Source of the DNA: Athripsodes cinereus
Lineage: Eukaryota; Arthropoda; Insecta; Trichoptera; Leptoceridae
Length of the DNA: 64,000 nt
Assembly (NCBI GenBank): GCA_947579605.1
Contig: OX388311.1
Location: forward strand, 28,832,951 to 28,896,950
Direction: 5' to 3'
The notes beneath the pieces are model-generated. The model worked only from the letters and a program-made list of their open reading frames with translations. It was not told the origin of the DNA and made no database searches. Made by a program: the position numbers and the translations under genes. Of this stretch, positions 11,266 to 58,805 are shown piece by piece. Every line of letters begins with the position of its first letter. The first letter of the stretch is position 1.

Positions 11266-13139
11266 TGAAAAGACAGTAATGATTTTTTCAAGATTTTTAT
11301 TTGATCAAGAATAACGGGCGGTTTTAATCAGGATTAACTATAAACATGGTCTCATTTATGCATTTTCTTCGAAAGTATGACTGTTTTTGTTTTTAATTAG
11401 ATTAGTAATAAACGACTGTAAAAATATTACGAAAATCGAAAGAAAAATAACTGAAAATTTCGTCATACTTTTGATTTTTATTTTGACTAGTGAAATGCTC
11501 AATCATTTTTGGAAACCCAAAACTATTTGGTACTGAATATGTAAATTCACATAATATGTTTGATAAATCAAAATATAAATAATAAACAAAACAGCGATAA
11601 GGTGACACTGTTTGAAAACAAATAAAAAAAGATTTATTTAAAAATGTGTTTGATAACAAACCTATGGGTAAAACAATAATTACTAAAATATTATTAAAAC
11701 GAAATTATTAGGTATAGATATGTGGATATAATATTTGCTTAGTTATTAGGATAATCAATCATTAAAATCGACGAACTATTATACTACTCGGGTAATGAAT
11801 AAAAAACTGATTAAAATGAGTGAAAATGGTACAAAGCGCACGCGTCGAGAAAGTTGTTTTACCTGACACATTATTAGTAATAAAGTAAATAAATAATAAT
11901 AATAATAACATCTACACTCATTGTGATGATAATAAACAACAACATAATAATAATAACGGGAAAATAATTTATTTAAAATAAAAACACATACCTGGGATTA
12001 ATTATTTGTTATAAAATCCAAAAGTTTAATGTGGCTATCATCTGTGTTATTGTAATCCAACGATTTCAAAGTTTACTTACTACTCACAACTTCATTTAAT
12101 AATACTATTCTATCTAAATAAAATAATCGTTGTGTATTTTGTTATTTACTCCACTACACTGCAACACAATACACAACCAACCCACTCGGCGAGTTTTCGA
12201 AAACTGTCAGCAGAATATGATCAGTATGAAGTTATCTACTACATCTATGCTATGTATCATTATGAAGAAGAAATTTATATTATTATTATTATTATTGTTG
12301 ATAAAGCAAGCATAAGAATATACAGCTTGTGTATGGGAATGTCTGTAATGAGATTAAACTATTTTCATATACAGCGTTAATACGACGGAATACCGCTGGA
12401 ATTGAGACATGTGAATTACACAACTTTAGAGTAAGTTTTTTTAAGAATAGTAAACCCGTATGACTCTTTTTATTACGCAAATATACCTTCCTACTTTTTT
12501 ATGTTTTATTTTTCTCTGTACATTGTTACCAAAAATAAAAAATATAACATATATAATTAAATTATAGTAATAACATAATTATGTACAATCAGCGATATGT
12601 TATACCTAGATTTGCAATATGGATCTCAAACATGTACCATCAATAAAATCTCTTTGCGGTCCTTGGTGCCGCAATTTTTAGTTTGAAAAAAGCGACACAC
12701 ATATAAATTGTTTGTAGATAACAAGAGATAGACAATATGAGAATGGGGATTATAACAGACGACAAAGGCCGGTAGATAGAGATGAATATATACAAAAGAA
12801 AAGAGATGAATATATATTACTCAGGTATTGTACCTCGACGGGTGGGTACACATTTTTAGAGAATATTTGTATGACATTGCGAATCTAGTTGTAACATATC
12901 ACTGTGTACAATGCACAGTATGGGATTGCGATTTCTTTCATCTGACCTATTTTCGTTGATATATAAATAACTCATTCATATTCAAAATTAATAGTCATAT
13001 TTGAATAGAGGAATCGATAGGAAAAGGAATTATGAGTCAGATAATATTGACAACGTTTCGAATAAAGTATTTAGGTTTTGAGCTTAATGAGCTTAGTAAT
13101 TGGAAAATCTCAAAAAGTGCTGATTCCTCCAATTACATT
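11266..13139. other. AT-rich intergenic DNA
   Basis: This AT-rich interval has ATT/AAT microsatellites (11890-11910, 12280-12300). The small open frames near 11402-11659 and 12130-12480 have AT-driven composition and no recognisable motif. Confidence 0.45.
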
Positions 13140-13220
13140 TTACTCTGGGATAGACAGAGAGGAGAGAAGACGGAACACCACACAACTGCATCCCTAAATA
13201 CTTAATTCGCTTCGTCCACA
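13140..13220 (-). repeat. Fragment of repeat family R
   Basis: CTCTGGGATAGACAGAGAGG and the following purine-rich stretch resemble the end of the repeat seen at 51100-51140 and 51760-51790, and in the opposite orientation at 33480-33895. Confidence 0.4.
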
Positions 13221-13609
13221 TTCACACAATTTCTCACAAATTAACGATTAATACATATTCACAATACCACAGAGAAAAAGTTGTATTGAATATATACCAA
13301 CATTATCAAAGTTGTGGATGATTATAATTCTGATCGTCCATTAAATACTTCCTCAAAAATTATCATTCGTTAATTTTTTTAAATACCATTTATTATAAAT
13401 TTTGTGAGAATAGGAGCTAGGAGAATATTTAATAAAAATATGTTATTTAGCGTAAATTGTGAACAAAAAAATGCGATTTGGGAGGAGATGATAAAATAAA
13501 TTTATGATTCTTATTTCGAAAATATGTAATCCACTTAGGTATTTCTGCTACGATTATCGTAACAAAATAGCGTATTTGTTGTCGGAGATCTCCTTTATCC
13601 CAACCAAAG

Positions 13610-13800
13610 TAACCTACGTTTAAAAAAAAACGTTTTTCTTCCGTTAATTTTCCGTTTCGTGTGGAACGGTCTTAAATTAAATTCGCGCCTGCGCAATTTC
13701 GGAAGTTGAATGAACCAATGAGAGAAAGAAAGTAATCGAAGCGTTTTGGCGCCTTTCTTTTGGAATATTCTCGGAGATTTAAATACCTACATCTGCAAAG
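13610..13800 (+). promoter_or_regulatory. GC-richer, promoter-like patch (HSE-like plus TATA-like)
   Basis: Within AT-rich surroundings this patch contains CpG-bearing sequence (ATTCGCGCCTGCGCAATTTC), a CCAAT motif (13714-13718) and TTTGGCGCC. It then has GGAATATTCTCGGAG, a GAA/TTC/GGA arrangement like a heat-shock element, followed within 10 bp by the TATA-like TTTAAATA. No downstream conserved coding exon is visible. It could equally be a piece of a transposon. Confidence 0.2.
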
Positions 13801-14439
13801 TACAAATTTCTTCTGCATGATTTTTCTAGAGTTTATTAATTATTATTTTTTAAATCGAGAAGAATAATTTAATTTGTCTAGAAAACATAATAAGATATTG
13901 CGCTGCAAATATTTTACTACAACTCTGCCTCCCTTAGGTCCCAAGCAATTATGGACATCCAGGTGATCACTGGTCTACCTGGTCTTCTGGGTCCTACTTC
14001 TACGTCCATTGTCTTTTTGATCATATTATCCTGTGGTAGTCTCAAAATGTATCAGTACCATCTTAATCTGTTTTTGTTATTTTACTACAAACCTACATGA
14101 GTATTTATTATATTTTATTTTACTACATACTGACTGACTACTCCATTTGTAGAAGATAGTGTATTGGTGGAGTAGTAGGTAGTAGTAGCTTAAGATTATT
14201 AGTTAAGATAATGGAAAAAAATGTGATAGATATTTTTAAAGAAGACAAATATAATTTGTTGAAAACATTTATTAAATCACTTTATATGCTCATACAATAA
14301 GTTAATATTATTATTATTGTTACATTGTGTAACACATACATATATAACATCCAAGTATTACGTGTAGTATAATGTATATAATACCATGTACATGTCACAC
14401 ATATCTCAGAATATCATTTAACATTAATATAAATCGTCA

Positions 14440-15258
14440 AGACTGAGAAGTCTACATCCATGACTCCATTTTATGGATGCTAAGTCACCAATTGTGGCTC
14501 TGGTAATATCCAGACTGGACTATTGCAACAGTATTTTAGTGGGACTACCTGCTTGTCAGATCAATAGGCTGCAGTCAGTTTTGAAGTCAGCTGCACGTGT
14601 TATCTTTGGAGTACAAAGGTGTACACATATGACTCCACTTTTGAGGGAACTTCATTGGCTACCAGTGGAGGCTAGAATGCAGTACAAAGTGTGTATGTTA
14701 GTTTATAAGGCACTGAATGAGGATGCCCCAGTTTATATTGCTGAATTGTGCAGGTTGAAAAATCTAGGTATGAGGCAGCGTGCCTTGAGATCTGCTCAGA
14801 GTGTGTCCTTGGAGTTGATAGCTCCGCGGAGGAAAAATTTAACAAATTACGGGAATAGAGCCTTTTCTGTGGCGGGACCCAACCTCTGGAATGGATTACC
14901 TCTTGAACTCAGGCAAGCTGCAGATCTTAAGACATTCAGAAGGGACCTAAAAACTTTTTATTTTACCAATTACTTTTAAATATTGCATTCTGTTTTACAT
15001 TCTTGACTTTAAATATTGTATTCTGTTTTACATAATTGATGTGGATACATATTGTATCTAAAATATTTGTAACTCAATGTAGTATGGAACTTCTGACGTG
15101 GATACCTTTATGTATCCAAGATTTCTCATTTATCTATGTATTGATCTATATTTATAATATGATGTGGATGTAATGTCCTAGAATTTATGAATTGTACAGT
15201 GTCCTTGAGGTGCTTCGGCACATAAACGACACTTTAATATTGTCCAATAATAATAATT
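14440..15258 (+). mobile_element. 5'-truncated LINE, CR1/L2-like 3' end
   Basis: The insertion comprises the C-terminal RT frame (14473-14979), a short 3' UTR with GAGGTGCTTCGGCACATAAA, and an (AAT)n tail ending at 15258. Trinucleotide-type tails and 5' truncation are typical of CR1/L2-like non-LTR elements. A direct repeat, AAATATTG(C/T)ATTCTGTTTTACAT, occurs twice in the 3' UTR (14979-15030). Confidence 0.75.
14473..14979 (+). pseudogene. Non-LTR reverse transcriptase, C-terminal fragment (CR1/L2-like)
   Basis: The 168-residue frame reads SRLDYCNSILVGLPACQINR, with HMTPLLRELHWLPVEARMQY, VCMLVYKALNEDAP and then NRAFSVAGPNLWNGLPLELR. These are hallmark blocks of the region after the RT thumb in CR1/L2-type elements. 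The palm motifs (including the catalytic YADD box) are absent because the copy is 5'-truncated, so no activity is expected. The frame itself is undamaged, suggesting a fairly recent insertion. Confidence 0.85.
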
Positions 15259-15863
15259 TTGTATGCTGAGATATAGAAGCAATTTTGTGTATACACTCTT
15301 AAGGGCCATTCAGACTTATTCACTTTCATTGATCAGTCTGGACGATTCTCCAAATTGAAAAGGTGTGAATACATTTCATTCTTAGTGATAATTTTGATAA
15401 AAGGTCCTTTCACTGAAACGACCATAATGTTTTTCCAATTTTTGGTTCTATTCTCTATGAATTAGTATATAACGTCAGAATCATAAACGGAACAAACACA
15501 CTGTTGTGTACTTACGGGAATTTGCTTAATTTATTTTAATTTTTTGTAACTTATTTTTTATTATTTTGTTTGCGACCACCTTTTGTATGCATAGATAAAA
15601 ATGACAATAAATACACTGTACACTCGAGGTCAAGACGATAAGAATTCATAAAGATGAAATACTAATATTTGAATTCAAAATTATTCCATTTCTCCCTTTT
15701 ATCTTTGATATACTCGCATTTCTATGCAACATTTTTATCTATGATTTAATCATGTAAATGATATTCAGAGATGCCTGTAACACGCAGTGTTTGAAATTCA
15801 AACATGGTCGATATGATGAAAATCTAATAATATTTCCTACAAGGGTGTTATTTAATATAGCAC

Positions 15864-16101
15864 AACTATGCCATTTAACATTCATTATTATAGGTGTTTA
15901 CCTAAATTGTATAAGTATCATCTTAACACAAAATAAAAACTATGATAATATAATTGTTACTAAAACAATATATTGTTTAATAAAGACCAACTATGCCATT
16001 TAACATTCATTATTATAGGTGTTTACCTAAATTGTATAAGTATCATCTTAACACAAAATAAAAACTATGATAATATAATTGTTACTAAAACAATATATTG
16101 T
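15864..16101. repeat. Tandem segmental duplication, 2 x ~122 bp
   Basis: AACTATGCCATTTAACATTC at 15866 recurs at 15989. The following roughly 115 bases, through CTAAAACAATATATTGTT, are essentially identical. The two copies sit head-to-tail with a period of about 122 bp, indicating a recent local duplication. Confidence 0.9.
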
Positions 16102-19100
16102 TGGTATTATTAGTTACACCATGAAACTGCTTCACACTACTTAAACGAAATTCAGAAATAATTTATATGGATAAAAATAATATCTCAAAATGACATTTTG
16201 GCTTATGAGCTCTTTTTCTAGCAACAGCCTCAATTAATAGAAATAAGACAGATAAATTTTGTTATTTTTTTTATTTGTATTCAATAATTATTTATCTTTT
16301 ACACACCATTATATTCTCAAATAGTGACTAAATATTTTTAAAACAATATTCATAATCCAAAAATAAAATCAAATAATCTACATCTAATATAAATATATTT
16401 TTTTCTAGAAAGCGCAATACAATATTAATGAATTAATCAATTAATGTTTAATTAAAATAAAGGATACAAATCCAGTCACAAAGTTCTGCAGTGTGACTAA
16501 AAAAATTAAAATATACAAAAATATTTCACTCAATCATAATTTATATATATATATATATACACAAAATATACAAATATATTTGGCTCTTTCTCTATTTGCG
16601 ATAAAAATAAACGAAAAAAATATATACACGAGAAACAAACCTTTACAATTATAATGAATACATGTAAATATAAAAAATAAATCAATAAAAGAAAACAAAT
16701 TAAAAAAATAATTCTTCTCAAAAAATTTTTCACAAAAATATATAATTTATTTTAATTACAAACCTAAAAGTGTAAATATGCGCCTTGCCACAGACAGAGA
16801 TGCATTTGTTTTTGTTCACATCACAACAGCTGACAGCAACACCATGCACTATGAATTTCTATGAGAAAGTTTCTGATAAAAGCAGCAAATCGTCAATGCA
16901 CAACTTCATGAAATGTGCTGCTTAAAACGCTCCCATGCAAATTCACAGCGTACAGTGTTGCCGTTAATTGTCGTGACATAAGCGAACGCTGTCTCAATGC
17001 CGCCATGATATACGGAAACGCACCTAAATAATATTTTTGGTATAGAAATACTTATTGAAAATAAAAAAGTGACTAACACAACTATTCTAATAATTTAAAC
17101 AAAATTAAACTATTCCCTTTAGTTACAGATCAAAAAAAAATAGATTACAAGACAAGACAATTTTGCTACTTTTTTGAAAACCTAAGGCGGCAAACATCAT
17201 ATTTCATTCACAATAAATAATAATAATATATATACAACGCAGTCCCAAAAAAAACAATTTTAAATAGTATTTCAAAAAAAAAAATCACAAATATTTTTAT
17301 CCAACATACATTTATAAACCATTCTTGTATTTGTATACCATTTCCTCAAATTAAACTAAAAAAAATTAAGTGAAATATGTGCAATGTAGAAAGATCACCA
17401 ATTTAAAACCACAGACAAGTGAGTTTAACAATAATACACTAAGAATTGAAATTTCAATATACGACAAATTTGATTTGTCAATATAAAGAAATGCTTGTCA
17501 CAAATTGTTTAGAACTCATTGAGTTTTTAAGTAACATATTCTATTTTAAAAACAGTATTGATTGAACCTAAAACATACATTTAAATATATTTTTAAGAAA
17601 ATAGATACATGTTAATTCTCACACTCAATTATATATATTTATATTAATTAATAAAGACAAATCATACAATGAATTTGCATTCTAGCAACATTTTCAAGAG
17701 CCCATTATTTGTGCCTTAACTAATGTGCACAATTGTTCACAATATAATTTTTATATCTATTTTTAAGCGGATAATTTTGATTTGTGACAAACTGAAACAC
17801 ATTCATAAAATTATTTTTATTGTTAATAAGCTGAAAAGGTTGTGTATTGAGAAAAAAACTTGCGATAAACTCGCCCTCTGTATATTGGTTATAATATTCA
17901 ATGTATATATATATAATTTCAATATGTATTTTTTAAAATATTTTATTCTACTTTTTACTCAAATAACAAAACAATGCATACAAAACAAAATAATTATTTG
18001 CTTGTACAGTAAAGAATAGAAAATAGATAGGCTAAAAGTGAATCATCAAATCACATATAAACTCATGATTTTAAATGGTTTGAACTTAAAATAATTAAAT
18101 TTGGGTAAAAGTTCAAAATTTAGTTACATAAAATACTGGCCAATTTGTCGACAATTCTTTTTTATTCTTATAAATAGGGCAAAACATGAATACAATATAT
18201 TATTTTACTCCTTAAACCTTCAACAAACCTGAAATATTTTCAATCAGGCTTGATATTCACTTTTTAAATAGAAGTGACACTTTTGTGTTGTGTCTTGCTG
18301 ATAATGGGTGTATAGGTCCCATAAAATTTCAACTACAAAACTAAATAAATTATATTTGTGTAAGAAAATAAAGAAATAAATGAATTCCAATTATCACCTG
18401 TGATTTAAATGAAATGTGATGGTTATATAGTTGTGATAAATATCAGTATTATCCCGACTTTTATCATGATCCAACCCTGAATTGTCTCTGGTTGCTTCAA
18501 AATAATGTGAACACAATTATACATTGTGAAATTACTTTTAAACTAAACCATTGCATGAAGATAAATATGTAAATTGAAAACAGATGAAACTATCAATCAA
18601 GGGTGAGAAAATACAATGTCACCTTATTTGGTAGTCCCCCAAATGGGACTTGAACCCGCAACCCATTCATCTTACTGAGGTATGCTTTGTCCATTTAAGT
18701 CACCAAGATATCAGACTACTTGAAAAAAGTCTAGATTGATTTAAACAGCAGCCAATGAGCAATTCAGAGTTGATCAACACAATAGTAATTACAAAGTATG
18801 TAAACACAATACATGGTTATGTAAACACAATACATAGTTATGTAAACATGTAAATAATTTATGTAAACATAATACATAGTATACAACAGACTAGCTTACA
18901 ATAATACAACAATTCGTCATTGTAAATTTAATATGCGGCATGCAACATCATCAAATTTATGACAGGCTCGAAAAGAACTGTTTATTCGGATAGTAAAAAT
19001 ATTTTTTAAACTAATTACTACTACATATTAAACATTATTTGATACCGATTATAGCTCAAATAACATTTTTAATGTCATAAAAAGCAGTCAAATTCTAGCA

Positions 19101-20346
19101 AATCAAAATCTCGTAAGGTTCACATAGCCCATATTTCAAGTGCAACGACAAACTATTTAAAAAAATGAGGTCAACCAACAATAAGTTCTATTTTATATTA
19201 TAATCCATATTAAGTGTAAAAATATTATTTGAATTATATATCACACAAAGAAAAATTATTTGGATTTTAATAAACTGTTTTCAACACAAATTTTTTAATA
19301 TTCTATTTATGTATAATGAATGATCCATAATGATTTCTATGATGTAAGAGATCAAATATTGCGTAATATTGTTGAATTTTCGATTTATGAAAATCTTGAT
19401 TTTTTTAGCAAATAAAAATTTCAATCTAAAATAGATGAATTATTCATTCTTCCACAATATACATATAAATATGTTTAATTATGTAACTTTGTATTATACA
19501 TACGATAAAAAGGTAGTAAGTAAGTGCATCTACACTAAGCGAACAAACTGTGCAAACAAGTGATCTGTCTCCCTTTTCTTCCCTTCGTTGATATAGAAAA
19601 GAAATGAGACAAAAAATAATTAGTTTGTCCTCTTTTTTTGTCTATATTGACAACAGGAAGAAAAGAGAGATTGGATATTCGTTCGCACCATTCGATCGGT
19701 AAGTGTAGACATTGCTGTACTCAAATGCAAAACAGTCATACCAGCGTACTGTACTTACTGCTAACATGCAACAAAAATATTTTGTTATTATTATATATTA
19801 ATTACACTAGATTAATAATATGGATGGTGTTATGCAACAATGTTTCAAATCGTAATAGCAACAAACTGAGATAAATGACATATTGTGTCGAGTTACTAAT
19901 GAATGTGGATAGTGGTTAGATTCCTAAGTTACAATCTAGTTTTATAATTTGTAGATTAAATACCATTTAAATTTCAAAGTTGTTGGGTTAATGCTCGTTG
20001 ACATCATTTTCATTATATAATGCCTTCTACTGATAGTATTTAGCAACAGAGCACTAATTTACTCTATAATGTTGCTGTATGAATGTTCTTCCAACTAAAT
20101 AATATCCTGTTTAATACGCTAAACCTTTTTCCACTGCATGATGTTTTTTGAGTCCCATTGTATAAATATTTACGGGTCTCTTATAAAACTATAAACTGTT
20201 ACTAGGGTTGCTCAATAATTTTATCAAAGCAAAAATATAATTTTTAGGTTTGAATTATGACTAACACGTTTTTTGTCACATCGATGCATAACACCATTCA
20301 TATTTCCTCCAATCGACCAACATCCGCAACTGTGCGTGCATGGTGT
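16102..20346. other. Downstream flank of Pfk, probable 3' UTR at right end
   Basis: This 4.2-kb AT-rich stretch follows the Pfk stop (20347-20349, minus strand). The 3' UTR must begin at 20346, but its end is not certain. A minus-strand ATTAAA lies at 20110-20115, about 230 nt after the stop, and the first minus-strand AATAAA at 18981-18986. A SINE (18620-18722) and several (A)n runs lie further down. The open frames here are AT-driven and show no domains. Confidence 0.4.
18620..18722 (-). repeat. tRNA-derived SINE head (SINE-E)
   Basis: On the minus strand TCTTGGTGACTTAAATGGAC (A-box-like) is followed by GGGTTGCGGGTTCAAGTCCC, a good B box. The cloverleaf is imperfect and no mature-tRNA boundaries are seen, so it is a SINE head or tRNA-like relic. 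Confidence 0.5.
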
Positions 20347-54659
<34,313 letters not shown>

Positions 54660-55512
54660 GGTTAGTGGTAGGTGTAACCTGAAATGGAAATAGAAAAATA
54701 TTTTTAACCTTAAGTATATTCTTTTTGCAATCATCTCTATAAATTCATTATGTCGTATTTAATATTTGTTTGATAAAAGTACAAGAGATAAGAGTGTGCA
54801 AGAGAGTGAAAAGAGAAAGTTAGTGCAGTAACCAAGACGAATGTATTGAAAACACAAGGGTTTGAACACATGGAAAGAATGAATAAAGACTAACAATATA
54901 TGGCGTGACTGAAAGGAACAATACTTGGATATGTGGCAGACGGAGGATCACACAGTTACATCATGCAGACTAGATCCCAAAGGATGGAAATTTGCTGTCC
55001 ACATTGAATAGGAATGCATACATGAGGAATGCTAAAGAACTGCAGCAGTTTTTTGTTTCTGTCTACCATGTACGAAAATGGTATATAATATTATGATTAT
55101 TACCTACTAGTTATATTTATAAACAAAAAATTTAATATCTTTTCAAATGTACAGTAAATAATAAAATAAATAAGCAATGCTTTGTAATTTAACATAAATG
55201 GAATAGCATTTTATTAATATGATTTATAACATAAACTTTGCTATTTTTTTTATATACCACCAGGATTTGTATCTGTTGAATCTCGGGATGGATGAGTTGG
55301 AAGGCCTTGTCTCTTTTTTCATTCTCTAAATGTTTTTTGTCAAATAGGTTAGCGGAGCAACTTAACAGTGTAGGGAATGCAGTGATTGGGGTACTATATA
55401 TTTGAATTACTTGTTTTATTTTTGTAGCCACAACATAGCCACAAGACTAGTGTTGCTACACCATTAAAATTTGATAATTCAAGAGTTTTTGTGTTTACAC
55501 TGTGGAGATCCA

Positions 55513-55806
55513 TTTTTAATTTTAATAAATAAAATATAAAAATATATTATTGACCACTGTTTAATCTCCACTATGTTAGGTTAAATACCGAACGTTTTCG
55601 CCTATACTTGTAGGCATCTCCCACTACCCCTCCCACTACCTGCACCCTTCTCACCACATGAACAACAGCCCTCACAATTTTTAGATTTCAGTTTCCCTGA
55701 AGATGCCTACAAGTATAGGCGAAAACGTTCGGTATTTAACCTAACATAGTGGAGATTAAACAGTGCTCAATAATATATTTTTATATTTTATTTATTAAAA
55801 TTAAAA
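55513..55806. repeat. Palindromic element, ~107-bp arms, with hammerhead-like core
   Basis: Left arm 55513-55619 and right arm 55701-55806 are inverted copies with only a few differences around an ~80-bp C-rich spacer. In the right arm CTGAAGA (55697-55703), the GCCTA...TAGGC hairpin and GAAA (55721-55724) give a hammerhead-like core. The left arm carries GGAGA instead of CTGAAGA on the complementary strand. Confidence 0.8.
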
Positions 55807-56742
55807 TTTGAGTATACTTGTCGTTTGAAATAGTTATGTATATTTGTGTAAAATGGATTTGAATATGTATCTTAAAGCAAGGTGAAACTTTGTGAGAGTG
55901 ATTATTAAAACCAAATTCATTACATTACGCCTTGTTGAAGTTGGATACATTTAATTTTAAAGTATACTAGTGAAACCTAAACAAACAAAAACATGCCGTA
56001 TTGTATACTTTTTCATTACTATTTTATTATTTAAATCTGTATGTAAGAAAATATTTTCTAGATAACTGTAGTTTTAGACGATTGATTTACAGCACTCAAA
56101 TATAAGTACTTTTTATATAAGTCACTCAAATATAAGTACTTATCACTATGACAGGCGGGTAAGTAGCTTTTATTTTCTTGATAAACATACTCCCCAATGC
56201 AAGAAGCAGTTAACAGATAAGATAAATAAAGTTTTAATCATACTGAAACATTGTTACTGTCAATAGAAGTTTAGACATAACCTCATTTTATCTGGTGCCC
56301 TAAGAAACTGCCAAGTTATTTGGCATTGATTTTGTATACTGATTTTATCTGAAGTAAACCATGACATTAATTTATTTTTATACTGGTTAACTTAGGGCCT
56401 CTTTCAATAGTAAATACAATCATCTTCTGGGAACAGAACGCCTATGTCATTTTATTCAAAAATACAATATTTTTAACATTTTACAGGTGTTTTTATTTTT
56501 ATTTTATTTTTGTAAATCTTACACAAAGTTCATTAGTTAAATACATGCGAGGGCTGTCAATAATGGGCAAAGGAATATGTTCAGGGCATCCCTGGCAATA
56601 TTCCAACCCTGAATATAAAAGAAGAAGCCAAAAAATGATAATTTTCTCCCATAACCCAACAAGAAATCTGTCTGCTACCAAAAAAAGTCTATAATACAAG
56701 AAACAACGAATTACAGAAATAATTATAAAGAAAATAATTACC

Positions 56743-56880
56743 TGAGATGAGCAGAATGTAATTAAAAAACGATTTGATGAAGGGTCACAAGTATTCGGTC
56801 CACCCCCCAAAATAACGCTCAATTATTTGATGGAAAATTGGATCTTCGTATTTGACAGGAATTCGCGGCGCAAGGTGATC
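56743..56880 (-). other. Pfk: Candidate 5' UTR exon of Pfk
   Basis: The acceptor at 54679 requires an upstream non-coding exon. On the minus strand, CTGCTCATCTCAG|GTAATTATT (donor at 56741-56740) is a good 5' splice site below a locally GC-richer patch (ATTCGCGGCGCAAGG, 56860-56875). The exon, its start and the promoter are inferred only; other positions further up are possible. Confidence 0.25.
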
Positions 56881-57440
56881 TTATCAAGGTGACCCCTAGA
56901 AAAATGCTGCCATAATCAAAATATTTTCGTTAAAAATGGCTATTAAAAAAAAAGTCTAAATAAAAATTGATATTTCTAAAATTATTTTCATTGATAAATA
57001 TGAAAAAAAAAAAAAAGCATGTATTTTTACTAAATATTTATAGAATATTTCTGAAACAGTATTTAAAACAAGTTTTGAAGTTTGGTTTAATGAGCGCAGT
57101 TTTAATTCATCTTTTTCGGAAAATATTTTACATTTGGTAACACTAAAACATTGTTTAGATCTCACGCACGGTGCTACAATCAAATCAATAACCAATCAAT
57201 CAAAGTTGAGTAATATATTGTGCTTGCATTACAATGTTACGCAGTAGTTATCATAGTAGGTATAATGAATAATATGCTAAATACATCGTATGTATATCAG
57301 ATCTATATCAACTTCATTCGCAATCTCTACCCTATGATGGCATACTGATGATACATATAAACCACTCGCACTCAATTTTCTCGTTATCAATTCAATGAAC
57401 TGATAAAAATGTTCCATATAAAAGTGGTCTATTTAATAAT

Positions 57441-57852
57441 GGGCCACTTGCAGATTTTTTTTGTTACATAAAATGGTAAATTAGTATGAAAGAAACACAA
57501 CCACAATTTATTTTATTTTTTCTTGCACTATTTTCTTAGTTATTAGCTTTTAAAAATTGGATTTTCTCGGAATGATCAAAACGATATGGCGGCGCTGTGA
57601 CGTCACGGAGTTCCATGTGTGTATGAGATTATAATCTGTGGTTGCGAAAGTTACTATGATTCACGGGACTCCGTGACGTCATCAGCTCTTTAGAGTGTTT
57701 TGACAAACGTCAAAAATTTTGGGTTTTATTTTTGGAAATTCTCCATAATTTAGATATTCAAAAATTTTTAACTGACATATTTGTGTTTTCCGGCCTCAAA
57801 TTTACTAAATTCGATAATTTTTATTAAAATCCCCCACGACTGCAAGTGACCC
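57441..57852. mobile_element. MITE with ISL2EU-like ends
   Basis: The ends are GGGCCACTTGCAG (57441) and CTGCAAGTGACCC (to 57852), one mismatch. They resemble the GGGCACGTTGCA ends of the 58281-62941 element. Internally it shares TGACGTCA, GTTTTGACAAACGTCAAAAA and a TTTTATTTTTGGAAATT stretch with the subterminal zone of that element (62750-62830). Left flank is AT, right flank AA, so the duplication is not clean. It has no coding sequence. Confidence 0.65.
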
Positions 57853-58805
57853 AAACTGATAATATATAACCTACTGATTTTATATATCAAATAGGTATAC
57901 TTTGTTTTATACATAATTAATATATAACGATACATTTTCATGGAATATAACGTATTTCACGAAAATAATTATGTACTTATCTGTATTCTTAAAAATCTCA
58001 AAATGTGAAAACTTGAAAAGCATTACGGTTACTTTGCATATTGTAGAAATGTCTATTTGATTTTTACTTAAATTATTAATAGGTACCTTTACGTAGGTTT
58101 ATTAAAAAAACTGAAGACTATAATAATATCTATCTTTAAGATCAAGAAAAACAAATATTTATTGTACAACACCAGCTGATCACCTACCTAATGCGCGCCT
58201 CAGATTGAAGTGCACAGCTGGTTTATGTATATATCCATTAGTGATGTAACGAATATTCGTATTCGCATATTTCAAAGTATGGGCACGTTGCACATTTTTT
58301 TTTTATTTGATAAAATCATTAAGTACTCTGTTCTGAACACGACAATATTTTTTTTTTTTATATCTGTGTCCTAATTTTTAAGTTATTTGCATTTCAAATT
58401 CAAAAAAAATATTCCCGCGAAAATAGTATTCTGACGGCAACTCAGTTGTGTGACGTCATATTTCCCGTTCTCTTGCCGGTGTTGGGGTTGGGTCATTTCG
58501 TCGGGTGTTTTTATGCAGATTAGATTGCGGTGGTTGCCATTGACTGTTTGCTTCTGTTTTGTGTATTCGTTACGTTGCTTTAAAGAATTATTTTAATTTT
58601 CTAATAAATAGCATTTATTTTGTTCAAAACTTTGTTTTCCAACTTATATAAAATACATCGTGTAGTGAGCTGTTGAACTAAAACAAACCAATCAGGAACT
58701 GACTGTTCTGAAAAGTTTGTTTCGTGTTGTGGCTTTATTTGATAATAAAAACTTTTGTAAACAAATCTCTAAAGATAGTTTATTGTTTATTTCAAAATTA
58801 AAGTG

